DNA from: Bradyrhizobium sediminis | Lineage (GTDB): Bacteria > Pseudomonadota > Alphaproteobacteria > Rhizobiales > Xanthobacteraceae | Direction: 5' to 3' | Length of the DNA stretch: 64,000 bases | NCBI RefSeq assembly: GCF_018736105.1 | Contig: NZ_CP076135.1 | Location: 1 to 64,000, forward strand | Part shown: piece after piece, positions 1-12,805 of the stretch | How the letters are laid out: every line of letters starts with the position of its first letter | Numbering within the stretch: the first letter of the stretch is position 1 | Notes under the pieces: model-generated | The model's input: the letters and a program-made list of their open reading frames with translations, nothing else | Database searches by the model: none | What the model was told of the DNA's origin: nothing | Position numbers and translations under genes: made by a program

Positions 1-1434
1 ATGACAAATACGGAACAAGATCGCTGGTCACGCGTGAAGGGTCGGCTGCGCTCGAGCGTGGGAGAAGACGTCTACACAAGCTGGTTTGCGCGCATGGACC
101 TGGAAGGCGTGCAGGATGAAAGCGTCCGGCTTTCGGTGCCGACGCGGTTTCTCAAGAGCTGGATCCAGGCCCATTACGCCGAACGCGTTCTCACCTGCTG
201 GCAGGCCGAGATGCCGGAGGTGCACCGGATCGATCTCACCGTGCGCACCGCGATGCGCTGCGTGGCGCCCGTCAAGGAGGCCGCTTCCGCCCCGCTCGAC
301 GCGCGCCGTTCCGAGCGGTCCGACGGCCGTCCCGCGCCCGAATTGCGCGCCACCGCGACCGCGCCGGTATCAGCCAGCCATGACGCCCTCGGCGGCTCGC
401 CGCTCGATCCACGCCTGACCTTCGGAAGCTTTGTCGTCGGCCGCTCCAACACGCTGGCGCATGCGGCGGCGCGTCAGGTTGCGGAGGGACGGCGCGGCGA
501 CAGCGTGATGTTCAACCCGCTCTACATCCATGCCGGCGTCGGGCTCGGCAAGACCCATCTGCTGCAGGCGGTGACATGGGCCGGCAATTCCGGCAGCGAG
601 CGCAAGGTGCTCTATCTCACCGCTGAGAAGTTCATGTACGGCTTCGTCGCGGCGCTGAAAACGCAGACTGCGCTGGCATTCAAGGAAGCCCTGCGCGGCA
701 TCGACGTGCTGGTGATCGACGATCTGCAGTTCCTGCAGGGCAAATCGACCCAGGCCGAATTCTGTCACACCCTGAACGCGCTGATCGATGCCGGCCGCCA
801 GGTCGTGATCGCGGCGGACCGTCCGCCGTCGGATCTCGAGAGCCTCGACGACCGCGTGCGCTCGCGCCTGGCCGGCGGTCTCGTCGTCGAGATGGGCTCG
901 CTCGGCGAGGAACTGCGGCTCGGAATCCTCAAATCGCGCGTCGCCGCCGCCCGCGCGCATCATGCGAGCTTCGACGTGCCGGCGCCGGTGCTGGACTATC
1001 TCGCGCGCACCATTACCCATAACGGCCGCGACCTCGAGGGCGCCATCAACCGCCTGCTGGCACACAGCAAGCTCAACGCCCAGCCGGTGACCCTGGAAAT
1101 GGCCGAGCGCGAGGTGCGCGACCTGATCCGGCCGCAGGAGCCCAAGCGCATCAAGATCGAGGACATCCAGCGGGTAGTGGCCCGGCAATACAATGTCAGC
1201 CGCTCCGACCTGTTGTCTTCGCGGCGTACCGCGAATGTGGTCCGCCCGCGCCAGGTCGCGATGTATCTGGCGAAAACCCTGACGCTGCGCTCGCTGCCCG
1301 AAATCGGCCGCCGCTTCGGCGGACGCGACCACACCACGGTGCTGCATGCCGTTCGCAAGATCGAGGCCCTGGTCGCCAAGGACGTGTCGCTCTCCGAAGA
1401 GGTGGAATCGCTGAAGCGTCAATTGCAGGAGTAG
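1..1434 (+). CDS. dnaA: Chromosomal replication initiator DnaA
   Basis: DnaA is the AAA+ ATPase that binds DnaA boxes at oriC, opens the duplex and loads the replicative helicase. The 477-residue protein has the usual order: N-terminal domain I (about 1-85), a low-complexity linker (about 90-135), the AAA+ core with Walker A (GVGLGKTH, about 179-186) and Walker B (VLVIDDLQF, with D240/D241), and the C-terminal DNA-binding domain with the DnaA signature RDHTT near 442-446. The ATG is the first base of the window, so promoter and ribosome-binding site lie outside it. It is followed by dnaN in the usual order. Identification is secure. Confidence 0.98.
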   Translation: MTNTEQDRWSRVKGRLRSSVGEDVYTSWFARMDLEGVQDESVRLSVPTRFLKSWIQAHYAERVLTCWQAEMPEVHRIDLTVRTAMRCVAPVKEAASAPLDARRSERSDGRPAPELRATATAPVSASHDALGGSPLDPRLTFGSFVVGRSNTLAHAAARQVAEGRRGDSVMFNPLYIHAGVGLGKTHLLQAVTWAGNSGSERKVLYLTAEKFMYGFVAALKTQTALAFKEALRGIDVLVIDDLQFLQGKSTQAEFCHTLNALIDAGRQVVIAADRPPSDLESLDDRVRSRLAGGLVVEMGSLGEELRLGILKSRVAAARAHHASFDVPAPVLDYLARTITHNGRDLEGAINRLLAHSKLNAQPVTLEMAEREVRDLIRPQEPKRIKIEDIQRVVARQYNVSRSDLLSSRRTANVVRPRQVAMYLAKTLTLRSLPEIGRRFGGRDHTTVLHAVRKIEALVAKDVSLSEEVESLKRQLQE

Positions 1435-1769
1435 AATTTTCTCCGTTCCGTGACGGAGGCGCTTCCTACCGTCGTCCCGGCACGCCGGGACCCTGCGCCG
1501 CGGCCGGGTCTTTGCAGCAACGGTCGTCGACGGCTTCTGCACCACAACAAGCGCCGGTGGCTTATCGGCCCCGGCGCGCGGATTTCCCGGCAAAACGTGG
1601 GGAACGGCCCCGCCTTTCTCTTGCGCTCAAGGGCCATCCGCGCCACCTTGCGGTCCCCCCGCGGGTTTGGTCAAATCCAGCTCCGATCAGGCTTTTCGGG
1701 TTTCAAATGCCGCGGCGCGCCTTTTGGGCCGCCCGGCTTTTCCATCTTAGGGATCAGGCGGGTATTGCA
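1435..1769. other. dnaA-dnaN intergenic region with one palindromic element
   Basis: This 335-base gap has no convincing gene. A small hairpin (CTCCGT/ACGGAG) lies at 1441-1458 just after dnaA and lacks a T-run. A palindrome of the GTCGTCCCGGC / GCCGGGACCC type lies at 1471-1493 and belongs to the same family as elements near 17.4 and 57.8 kb. Open frames crossing the gap read straight into dnaN and have no family resemblance before its start at 1770. Confidence 0.6.
1471..1493. repeat. Single REP-like palindrome (CCCGGC/GCCGGG family)
   Basis: A short palindrome with GTCGTCCCGGC on the left and GCCGGGACCC on the right. The same core occurs at 17364-17392, 17470-17500, 57777-57806 and 57870-57916. 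Here it is a single unpaired copy just downstream of dnaA. Confidence 0.7.
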
Positions 1770-2888
1770 ATGAAGGTTACCGTCGAGCGCGCGCAACTCC
1801 TGAAATCGCTGGGCCACGTCCATCGCGTGGTCGAGCGCCGCAACACCATTCCGATCCTGGGCAACGTGCTGGTCCGCGCCGAAAGCGGGCGGCTGTCGCT
1901 GAAGGCCACCGACCTCGACCTCGAAGTCACCGAGACGCTTCCGGCAGAAACCGCGACCGGCGGCTCCACCACGGTGCCGGCGCACATGTTCTACGACATC
2001 GTGCGCAAACTGCCCGACGGCGCCCAGATCGTGCTGGAAGGCGACGGCGACCGCTCGATGCTGGCGATCCGCGCCGGCCGCTCGCGCTTCACGCTGCAGA
2101 CCCTGCCCGAAAACGATTTTCCGGATCTCGCCGCCGGCGAGATGACGCATTCGTTCACGCTGGCCGCCGCCGACGTGAAGCGGCTGATCGACCGCACGCA
2201 GTTTGCGATCTCGACCGAGGAGACCCGCTACTATCTCAATGGCATCTATCTGCACACCGCCGGCAGCGCCAAGGCCGCGACCTTGCGCGCGGTCGCGACC
2301 GACGGGCATCGGCTGGCGCAGATCGATCTGCCGCTGCCCAAGGGGGCGGACGGCATGCCCGGGGTGATCATACCGCGCAAGACCGTGGGCGAAGTGCAGC
2401 GGCTGATCGAGGACAACGAGGCCGAGGTCGGGATCGAACTGTCGCCGGGCAAGATCCGCTTCACCATCGGCAATGTGGTGCTGACCTCGAAACTGATCGA
2501 CGGCACCTTTCCGGACTACGGCCGCGTCATTCCGCAGAACAACGACAAGGAGCTGATCGTCGACAAGAAGGATTTCGAAGCCGCGGTTGATCGCGTCTCG
2601 ACGATTTCGAGCGAGCGCGGCCGCGCGGTGAAACTGGCGCTGTCCGCGGGCAAGCTGGTGCTGTCGGTGACCAATCCGGATTCCGGAAGTGCGACCGAAG
2701 AGCTCGAGGTCGAATACGCCTCCGACGCGCTCGATATCGGTTTCAATTCGCGCTATCTGCTGGATATCGCCGCCCAGATCGAGGGCGAGGTCGCGGTGCT
2801 GAAACTGGCCGATCCCGGTTCGCCGACGCTGGTGCAGGACAAGGATTCCAAGGGCGCGCTCTACGTGCTGATGCCGATGCGGGTGTAG
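1770..2888 (+). CDS. dnaN: DNA polymerase III beta subunit (sliding clamp)
   Basis: DnaN forms the dimeric ring that tethers DNA polymerase III to the template. From the ATG at 1770 the product is 372 residues, the normal size, and begins MKVTVERAQLLKSLGHVHRV, a typical beta-clamp start; upstream in-frame sequence has no family character. It contains the three repeated clamp domains and ends with the usual LMPMRV C-terminal tail. Order after dnaA is canonical, but recF is separated from it by the repeat-flanked DUF559 gene. Confidence 0.98.
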   Translation: MKVTVERAQLLKSLGHVHRVVERRNTIPILGNVLVRAESGRLSLKATDLDLEVTETLPAETATGGSTTVPAHMFYDIVRKLPDGAQIVLEGDGDRSMLAIRAGRSRFTLQTLPENDFPDLAAGEMTHSFTLAAADVKRLIDRTQFAISTEETRYYLNGIYLHTAGSAKAATLRAVATDGHRLAQIDLPLPKGADGMPGVIIPRKTVGEVQRLIEDNEAEVGIELSPGKIRFTIGNVVLTSKLIDGTFPDYGRVIPQNNDKELIVDKKDFEAAVDRVSTISSERGRAVKLALSAGKLVLSVTNPDSGSATEELEVEYASDALDIGFNSRYLLDIAAQIEGEVAVLKLADPGSPTLVQDKDSKGALYVLMPMRV

Positions 2889-2914
2889 GAAATTTCTGAC
2901 AAACCGCATCTGAA

Positions 2915-2977
2915 TCTTCCCTCTCCCCTTGTGGGAGAGGGTGGCGCCTCACGGAGTGAGGCGACGGGTGAGGGGTT
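2915..2977. repeat. 63-bp inverted repeat, left copy, two tandem hairpins
   Basis: Left arm of a 63-bp inverted repeat; the partner is at 3346-3408 and I count 62 of 63 matching positions (one G/A difference in a hairpin loop). Each copy holds two hairpins in tandem: CCCTCTCCC/GGGAGAGGG and GCCTCAC/GTGAGGC. Its inner edge (GAGGGG at 2970-2975) lies directly before the GTG at 2979 and could act as ribosome-binding site for the enclosed gene. Confidence 0.93.
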
Positions 2978-2978
2978 C

Positions 2979-3344
2979 GTGCCGCAGACACCACACCACC
3001 GACCGACCGCCAAGCGTATCCGCAATTTCGCAAGGAAGATGCGCCGCGAACCCACCGACGCGGAAGCGGCTATGTGGCGATTGCTCCGGGATCGCCGGTT
3101 TCAGTTCGTCAAATTTCGCCGGCAAGCCCCCTTTCAGAGCTTTATTCTCGACTTCGTGTGCTTCGAAAAGAGAATCGTCATCGAGATTGACGGCGGGCAG
3201 CACGCCGACTCCGAGCGTGACACGACGAGAGAAGCCGTCCTGATGACCGAAGGTTTCAGAATCGCGCGCTACTGGAATAACGACGTGCTGCAGCGACCGT
3301 CATCAGTATTGGAGGATATTCTCGCGAAGCTCGCCGAGCTGTAA
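2979..3344 (+). CDS. DUF559 (Vsr/PD-(D/E)XK-like) endonuclease domain protein, repeat-flanked
   Basis: A 121-residue DUF559 protein, a family related to very-short-patch-repair endonucleases and annotated as endonuclease-domain protein; its biological role is not established. The nuclease-like core is visible as FILDFVC (Asp about 58), then VIEIDGGQH (Glu 69, Asp 71, Gln 74, His 75), followed by the WNNDVL segment typical of the family. The GTG at 2979 is preferred; an in-frame GTG at 2931 would place coding sequence inside the left repeat. The frame fills positions 2979-3344 of a 368-base interval between two near-identical inverted repeats. A hand count over 3061-3300 gives 137 G+C of 240 (57%), lower than a sampled line of recF (41 of 60). 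It interrupts the usual dnaN-recF adjacency, which suggests insertion. Function in the cell is unknown. Confidence 0.85.
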   Translation: MPQTPHHRPTAKRIRNFARKMRREPTDAEAAMWRLLRDRRFQFVKFRRQAPFQSFILDFVCFEKRIVIEIDGGQHADSERDTTREAVLMTEGFRIARYWNNDVLQRPSSVLEDILAKLAEL

Positions 3345-3345
3345 G

Positions 3346-3408
3346 AACCCCTCACCCGTCGCCTCACTTCGTGAGGCGCCACCCTCTCCCACAAGGGGAG
3401 AGGGAAGA
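3346..3408. repeat. 63-bp inverted repeat, right copy
   Basis: Reverse complement of 2915-2977 with one mismatch. It starts one base after the TAA stop of the DUF559 gene and ends 20 bases before the recF ATG, so it probably occupies the original recF leader. Its two hairpins could end DUF559 transcripts, but there is no T-run. No target-site duplication is evident outside the two arms. Confidence 0.93.
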
Positions 3409-3428
3409 GAGACCGACATTTTTCATCC

Positions 3429-4568
3429 ATGACCGCCTCCCGCATCCGCCGCCTCAGCCTGACGCATTTCCGCAACTATCGCGCGGCGAGCCTTGAGACG
3501 CGCGGCGACATGGTGGTGCTGGTCGGTCCCAACGGCGCCGGCAAGACCAACTGCATCGAGGCGATCTCGTTTCTGTCACCCGGCCGCGGCCTGCGCCGCG
3601 CCACGCTCGACGATGTCGCCGATATCCAGGGCGACGGCTCCTGGGCGGTGTCTGCCGAGGTCGAGGGCGCGCTCGGGCTGGCGACGCTCGGCACCGGCAT
3701 CGACCCGCCCGGCAGCGAGGGTGCGGCCACCAGCCGGCGCTGCCGGATCGACCGCGAGCCGGTCGGCTCGGCCACCGCCTTCGGCGACCATCTGCGCATG
3801 GTGTGGCTGACGCCCTCGATGGACGGACTGTTTCTCGGGGCAGCTTCGGAACGGCGGCGGTTCTTCGACCGCCTCGTGCTGGCGATCGACTCCGAGCATT
3901 CGAGCCGGGTATCGGCGCTCGACCGTTCCTTGCGCTCGCGCAACCGGCTCTTGGAAGTGCGCAATTACGACGACCACTGGTGCGACGCGATCGAGCGCGA
4001 AACCGCGGAACTCGCCGTCGCGGTGGCGGCGATGCGCGGCCAGACCGTGACGCGGCTGGCGGCGATGCTGCGCGCCCGCGGCGAGGCCTCCGCGTTCCCG
4101 TCCGCGCAGATCATGCTCGACGGCTGGATGGAAAACGCGCTGGTCAGCGAGCCCGCGACCTCGGTGGAAGACCGCTACCGCGAGATCCTGCGCGCCAGCC
4201 GCGCCCGTGACGCCGCCGCCGGCCGCACCCTCGACGGACCGCACCTCACCGATCTGCAGGTGATCTACGCGCCGAAGAGCATGCCGGCGCGCGACGCCTC
4301 GACCGGCGAGCAGAAGGCGCTGCTGATCGGGCTGGTGCTGGCGCATGCCAGTCTGGTCGCCGAGATGACCGGCATCACGCCGCTGTTGCTGCTCGACGAG
4401 GTCGTGGCGCATCTCGATCCCGGCCGCCGCAAGTCGCTGTTCGACGAACTGGCGAAACTCGGCGCGCAGGTCTGGATGACCGGCGCCGACCCCGCGGCCT
4501 TCGCCGACATCGGTCCGTCCGGCGAGATTTTCGACGTCGATTCCGGCCGGATCGCGCGCCGGGCCTGA
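3429..4568 (+). CDS. recF: DNA replication/repair protein RecF
   Basis: RecF is the SMC-like ATPase that works with RecO and RecR to load RecA at gapped DNA. The 379-residue product has Walker A (GPNGAGKT, about 33-40), the ABC-type signature (STGEQKALL, from about 291) and Walker B (LLLLDEVVAHLD, about 318-329). The length fits the family. The ATG at 3429 follows the right repeat of the DUF559 unit by 20 bases and has only a weak Shine-Dalgarno sequence. It lies between dnaN and gyrB as in many bacteria. Confidence 0.97.
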   Translation: MTASRIRRLSLTHFRNYRAASLETRGDMVVLVGPNGAGKTNCIEAISFLSPGRGLRRATLDDVADIQGDGSWAVSAEVEGALGLATLGTGIDPPGSEGAATSRRCRIDREPVGSATAFGDHLRMVWLTPSMDGLFLGAASERRRFFDRLVLAIDSEHSSRVSALDRSLRSRNRLLEVRNYDDHWCDAIERETAELAVAVAAMRGQTVTRLAAMLRARGEASAFPSAQIMLDGWMENALVSEPATSVEDRYREILRASRARDAAAGRTLDGPHLTDLQVIYAPKSMPARDASTGEQKALLIGLVLAHASLVAEMTGITPLLLLDEVVAHLDPGRRKSLFDELAKLGAQVWMTGADPAAFADIGPSGEIFDVDSGRIARRA

Positions 4569-4767
4569 CGATGCAGGCGGCCATCCCGCCGGCTCGACGG
4601 CCAGAAAAATCCCGGGATTCGGGACCGGGAATCGCCTTTCGAATCGCGCTTTTGCCGACGCCCGGAATCAACGTTCGGACGCCTTGAAAAACCCTCAAAA
4701 AATCCCATTTATTCAACAGCTTGCTGATAGAGACTTTGCGCTAGGCGCAGTGCGCCTTTCATGGCAC

Positions 4768-8582
<3,815 letters not shown>

Positions 8583-8641
8583 TCAAAACATTGGGACCGC
8601 GCCGCCACGCTTTCGTCCAGCGGGAATGCTAATGTCGCGCT

Positions 8642-10063
8642 ATGACATCCCTCGATGAAATCCGGCGAGCGCCGGTCGCCACGGCAGCTTCCGGCCATCA
8701 CCTCGCCGTCGAACTGACCGAGACGCTGAAGCTGGCGGTTCCGATCGCGCTGACGCAGCTCGGGCAGATCGCGATGATGACGACCGATCTGGCCCTGATC
8801 GGACGCCTCGGCGACGAGGCGGTGGCCGCCGCGGCGCTGGCAAGTTCGGTGTTCTTCATCACCTTCACCTTCGGCATGGGGCTGGTGTCCGCGGTGGCAC
8901 CGTTGGCCGCGCAGGCGTTCGGCGCCCGCAATCCGCGGATGGTGCGGCGATCGCTTCGCGTCGGGCTTTGGGCGGCGCTGCTGATTTCCCTGCCGTTGAT
9001 GGCCCTGCCGCTCTACGGCGAGCAGATCCTGTTGACCCTGGGTCAGGCGCCGGCGACCGCGCGGCGCGCGCAGGAATATCTGCTGGGCCTCGCCTGGGGC
9101 ATTGCGCCGGCGCTGTGGTTCCTGGCGATCCGCGGCTTCATGGGCGCGGTCAACCGTCCGGAGCCGGGACTGTGGATCACGCTGGCGGCGATCCCCGCCA
9201 ATGCCGTGCTGGTCTATCTCCTGATCCATGGCGAATGGGGACTGCCGCGGCTGGGATTGTTCGGCGCCGGGCTTGCCACCACGATGATCAGTTTCGGCAT
9301 GTTTCTGGCCGGCCTCTGGTTCGCGCATGGCCGCCGGCCGTTCAGGAAATATCACGTGCTGGGCCGGATCTGGCGCGTCGACTGGCTGCTGATGCGGCAG
9401 CTGGTCGTGATCGGCGCGCCGATCTCGATCGCGTTCCTGCTGGAGTATGGCCTGTTCGCCGCCGCGGCGCTGCTGATGGGCCTGATCAGCACCACCGCGC
9501 TGGCGGCGCATCAGATCGCGCTGCAGGTCACCGCCATCCTGTTCATGGTGCCGTTCGGCATCGGAATAGCGGCGACCGTGCGGGTCGGGCATGCCGTCGG
9601 CCGCGGCGACGCGCCGGCGGTCAAGCGGGCGGGCCTGGTCGCGACCACGCTCGGCATCGTCCTGGTATCCAGCCTGACGCTGGCCGTGATCCTCGCCCGG
9701 TTCGCGATCGCGCGATTCTTTCTCGGCGAGGGGACGGAAAGCGGGGGTGTCGTGATCGAGCTCACCGCTGTTCTGCTGATGGTCGGCGCGACATTCTTCG
9801 TCGCCGACGGCATCCAGACCGTCGCGGCGGGCGCGCTGCGCGGCATGAACGACACGCGGATCCCGCTGTTGTTTGCCGCGATCAGCTACTGGCTGATCGG
9901 ATTCAGCGCCGCCTACGGGCTCGCCTTCTGGACCGGGCTCGGCGCGGTCGGCGTCTGGATCGGGCTGTCCTGCGGCACCGCGCTCTATGCCCTGCTTCTG
10001 GTCTTGCGTTTCCGGCGGCTTGCGGGGCATCTGGAACGCGCAAGAATGGTTGCCGTGAATTGA
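8642..10063 (+). CDS. MATE-family multidrug/cation efflux protein (NorM-like)
   Basis: A 473-residue inner-membrane protein of the MATE family, which exports organic cations and drugs in exchange for H+ or Na+. About twelve hydrophobic segments are seen in two similar halves, for example VPIALTQLGQIAMMTTDLAL near the N-terminus and LVVIGAPISIAFLLEYGLF at the start of the second half. The TTDLALIGRLG and AGALRGMNDTRIPL stretches are characteristic. The start at 8642 is the first ATG in frame with N-terminal homology. Substrate is unknown. The following DUF2867 gene starts 21 bases later and may be co-transcribed. Confidence 0.92.
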   Translation: MTSLDEIRRAPVATAASGHHLAVELTETLKLAVPIALTQLGQIAMMTTDLALIGRLGDEAVAAAALASSVFFITFTFGMGLVSAVAPLAAQAFGARNPRMVRRSLRVGLWAALLISLPLMALPLYGEQILLTLGQAPATARRAQEYLLGLAWGIAPALWFLAIRGFMGAVNRPEPGLWITLAAIPANAVLVYLLIHGEWGLPRLGLFGAGLATTMISFGMFLAGLWFAHGRRPFRKYHVLGRIWRVDWLLMRQLVVIGAPISIAFLLEYGLFAAAALLMGLISTTALAAHQIALQVTAILFMVPFGIGIAATVRVGHAVGRGDAPAVKRAGLVATTLGIVLVSSLTLAVILARFAIARFFLGEGTESGGVVIELTAVLLMVGATFFVADGIQTVAAGALRGMNDTRIPLLFAAISYWLIGFSAAYGLAFWTGLGAVGVWIGLSCGTALYALLLVLRFRRLAGHLERARMVAVN

Positions 10064-10084
10064 AGCGAACCGCAGAGGCTGGAC

Positions 10085-10558
10085 ATGAAAGTCCGCGAGG
10101 TCGATCCCGACGTTGATCCCGGCGCGTTGCTGCCGGGCGCGCAGTTCGTCGATGCCTACCGCATTGCGGTTGAGGATGCCGCGCTCGACGCGCGGCAAGC
10201 GGCGGAAAGAATGCTGGGGCGCGGGCCGCGCTGGATCGACGCCCTGCTGAGCCTGCGCAATCTCATCGTGGCGCCGTTCGGCCTGAAAACCTCGGCGCCG
10301 AACCAGAGCCGCACCGCCGACATCATCGGGCTGTTTCCGGTCGTGAGCCAGACGCCGGATCGCCTGGTTGCGGGCTTCGACGACAAGCACCTGGATTTCC
10401 GCGTCGTGGTCGATGTCGCAGGCTCCGGCGCCAGCCGGAATGTCACCGCGACCACTCTGGTGCTGACGCACAACCTGCTCGGCCGGGTCTATCTCGCGAC
10501 CGTCCTGCCGTTTCACCGGCTCGTCGTCCGCGCCATGCTGCGGCAGGTTGCAGTCTGA
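10085..10558 (+). CDS. DUF2867 domain-containing protein
   Basis: A 157-residue protein with the look of DUF2867, a family of unknown function also found as the C-terminal part of some NAD-binding SDR-type proteins. The sequence is soluble, with no signal peptide. The core includes the WIDALLSLRNLIVAPFGL stretch and the closing FHRLVVRAMLRQ helix, both seen in the family. It starts at an ATG 21 bases after the MATE gene and is probably its operon partner. I can offer no function. Confidence 0.75.
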   Translation: MKVREVDPDVDPGALLPGAQFVDAYRIAVEDAALDARQAAERMLGRGPRWIDALLSLRNLIVAPFGLKTSAPNQSRTADIIGLFPVVSQTPDRLVAGFDDKHLDFRVVVDVAGSGASRNVTATTLVLTHNLLGRVYLATVLPFHRLVVRAMLRQVAV

Positions 10559-10636
10559 GCCCGGCACATCGGCGGACCGGCGTGGACGCATTGCGCGGCG
10601 CGTGCTTTGTTCCCGCCCGAAGTCTTTTGTCTTGAT

Positions 10637-10680
10637 GCGTTTTCTTCACGCGAACCGGTATCCACTTCGCTCGAAAACGC
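10637..10680. repeat. 44-bp palindromic repeat, family A, inverted orientation
   Basis: A 44-base imperfect palindrome with GCGTTTTC and GAAAACGC ends and the core ACCGGTATCCACTTCGC. Reverse-complemented, it matches 29967-30010 at 43 of 44 positions. It lies in the 142-base gap before the isomerase gene. Diverged relatives are near 26785-26826 and 56958-56996. Confidence 0.9.
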
Positions 10681-10700
10681 CCACGCTGACCGGGTTTGCC

Positions 10701-11354
10701 GTGACATTATCAGTCGATCTGTTCTTTTCGTTTCGCAGTCCCTACAGCTACCTCGCGCTGCCGAAGACGCGGAAGATGGTCGCCGATTACGACGTCACGG
10801 TGAACCTGCGCCCGGTCTATCCGCTGGCGGTGCGCGTTCCCGGCTTCTTCAAGCGCGCCAATCCGCAATTCGCCCGTTACGTGGTGCTGGATTCCAGCCG
10901 CGTCGCCAGGCACGAGAACATCCCGTTCCGCTTTCCCCGCCCCGACCCGATCGTGCAGGACATGGCGACGCTCGATGTCGCCGAGAACCAGCCCTACATC
11001 CACCGCCTGACGCGACTCGGCGCCGCGGCGCAACTCGAGGGCCGCTCGCTCGAATTCACCGATGCGATCAGCCGGGTACTGTGGGACGGCACGGTCAGCG
11101 GGTGGAACGAGGGCGATCACCTCGCCCGGGCCGCAGGCGCCGCGGGCTTCGACCTGGCCGCGATGGAGGCAGCTGTTACGGCCGATCCCGACCGCTTCGA
11201 GCAGGTGATATCGGGCAATGAACAGGCCCACGCCGCCTCCGGCCACTGGGGCGTGCCGACTTTCGCGTTCGAGAACGAGCCGTTCTTCGGACAGGACCGC
11301 ATCGACCTCCTGATCTGGCGCATGGAAAGCAAGGGTCTGACCCGCCGCAGCTGA
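10701..11354 (+). CDS. 2-hydroxychromene-2-carboxylate isomerase-like (DsbA/GST-kappa fold)
   Basis: A 217-residue protein of the GST-kappa / HCCA isomerase family, glutathione-dependent enzymes known from aromatic degradation. The N-terminal LFFSFRSPYSYLAL holds the conserved Ser-Pro-Tyr region, and the C-terminal WGVPTFAFENEPFFGQDRI is the cis-Pro loop and end typical of the family. The frame is open upstream through a palindromic repeat; the GTG at 10701 is chosen because it gives the canonical MTLSVDLFFS start. The actual substrate is unknown. The next gene (MmgE/PrpD) is 74 bases away. Confidence 0.85.
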   Translation: MTLSVDLFFSFRSPYSYLALPKTRKMVADYDVTVNLRPVYPLAVRVPGFFKRANPQFARYVVLDSSRVARHENIPFRFPRPDPIVQDMATLDVAENQPYIHRLTRLGAAAQLEGRSLEFTDAISRVLWDGTVSGWNEGDHLARAAGAAGFDLAAMEAAVTADPDRFEQVISGNEQAHAASGHWGVPTFAFENEPFFGQDRIDLLIWRMESKGLTRRS

Positions 11355-11428
11355 TGTTGACGGCACGCCACGGCAGCCGTACCAAAAGTCCGGATACAGG
11401 AACGCGCAAGAACAAACGAGGCAACGCC

Positions 11429-12799
11429 ATGGCCCATGAAACCGCGACGCTGGCCGCTTATGTCGCCAACCTGAAATTCGCCGATATCCCGCAGGAAGTG
11501 CTGGCGCGCGCCAAGGTGCTGACGCTGGATTTCCTCGGCAGCGCCATCCGGGCGCGGCGCGACGCGGAATCGACGCCTTCGCTGCTGAAAATGCTCGAGG
11601 CGCTGGCGCTCGACGGCAAGGGCGAATCCACCGTGTTCGGAGATGCCAAGACCTGGACGCCGGCAGTGGCGGCGCTGCTCAACGGCGCGCTCGGCCATTC
11701 GCTCGACTTCGACGACACCCATGCGGATTCCTCGCTGCATCCGAGCGCGCCGGTGGTACCGGCCGCGTTCGCGGTCGGCGAACTCGTCGGCGCTTCCGGT
11801 CGCGACGTGCTCACCGCCATCGTCGCCGGCTATGAGGTGTGCTGCCGGCTCGGCAACGCGCTCGATCCGACCTCGCATTACGCGCGCGGCTTTCACCCCA
11901 CGGCGACGGCCGGTACCTACGGCGCCGCTGCGGCGGCGGCAAAACTGTTTGGATTGTCGAAGGAGCAAATCATCTCCGCATTCGGCGTTTCCGGCAGCCA
12001 GGCGGCCGGCTCGCTGCAATTCCTGGTCAACGGCGCCTGGAACAAGCGCTATCAGGTCGGCGCCGCCGCGATGAACGGCGTGATCGCGGCCACGCTGGCG
12101 CGCAACGATTTCGTCGGCTCCTCCGAATCGGTCGAAGGCAAGCATGGCCTGTTGGTCGGCTACAGCGACAACCCGCATCCCGAAAAGGCGGTCGCCGACC
12201 TCGGCAAGATCTACGAGACCATGAAGATCGGCGTAAAACCCTATCCGAGCTGCCGCTATACCCACGCAGCCCTTGATGCGCTGATCGCGATGCGCAGGGA
12301 GCACAACCTGACGCCGGACCAGATCAAGCGCGTCGAGATCGGGCTGCACCGCAACGGCATCACGCTGACCGGCGACGCCGCCACCAAGCGGCATCCGACC
12401 TCGATCGTCGGCGGACAGTTCTCGATGTTCTTCACCGGCGCGGTCGCGCTCGACCAGGGCCGCTTCGGCTGGGACGATTACGAACGGCTCGGCGACAAGG
12501 CGGTGGGTGCGCTGGCCGACAAGTTCGACGTGGTGCAGGACGATCGCCTTGAGGTCGGCCGCAGCCACCCGTTCGGCGCCCGCGTCTCGATCACCACCGA
12601 CGACGGCGTGCACGAACGGCTCTATGCCGACCCCTCCGGCGAGCCGAATTCGTTCCCGGATGCGCAGGCGATGCAGCAGAAGTTTCTCACCCTCGCCCGC
12701 CCGGTGCTGAACGGCCGCGCCGACCAGCTTGCGGATGCGATCCTGTCGCTGGAACGATTCGATCGCGTCGAGAAAGCCACGCAGCTCGGCCGGCAATAG
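11429..12799 (+). CDS. MmgE/PrpD family protein
   Basis: A 456-residue member of the MmgE/PrpD family, which includes 2-methylcitrate dehydratase and iminodisuccinate epimerase; many members have no known substrate. Family marks are the HSLDFDDTHADSSLHPSAPV segment (about residues 90-110), the GFHPTATAGTYGAAAAAAKL stretch and the KPYPSCRYTHAALDAL motif. The ATG at 11429 is chosen because homology begins right after it. No other propionate genes are near, so 2-methylcitrate dehydration is not supported by context. It ends 6 bases from the convergent GNAT gene. Confidence 0.88.
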   Translation: MAHETATLAAYVANLKFADIPQEVLARAKVLTLDFLGSAIRARRDAESTPSLLKMLEALALDGKGESTVFGDAKTWTPAVAALLNGALGHSLDFDDTHADSSLHPSAPVVPAAFAVGELVGASGRDVLTAIVAGYEVCCRLGNALDPTSHYARGFHPTATAGTYGAAAAAAKLFGLSKEQIISAFGVSGSQAAGSLQFLVNGAWNKRYQVGAAAMNGVIAATLARNDFVGSSESVEGKHGLLVGYSDNPHPEKAVADLGKIYETMKIGVKPYPSCRYTHAALDALIAMRREHNLTPDQIKRVEIGLHRNGITLTGDAATKRHPTSIVGGQFSMFFTGAVALDQGRFGWDDYERLGDKAVGALADKFDVVQDDRLEVGRSHPFGARVSITTDDGVHERLYADPSGEPNSFPDAQAMQQKFLTLARPVLNGRADQLADAILSLERFDRVEKATQLGRQ

Positions 12800-12805
12800 C
12801 GCTGG

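Noticed and set aside
1..1769. Origin of replication near dnaA
   Set aside because: No cluster of DnaA boxes or AT-rich unwinding region is visible in or after dnaA; oriC may lie before base 1, outside the window.
2900..3425. Target-site duplication around the DUF559 unit
   Set aside because: The bases outside the arms (CTGAA on the left, GAGAC on the right) do not match.
11429..12799. 2-methylcitrate dehydratase (prpD) of the propionate pathway
   Set aside because: Only the family fits; no prpB, prpC or regulator is near, so the specific name is not supported.
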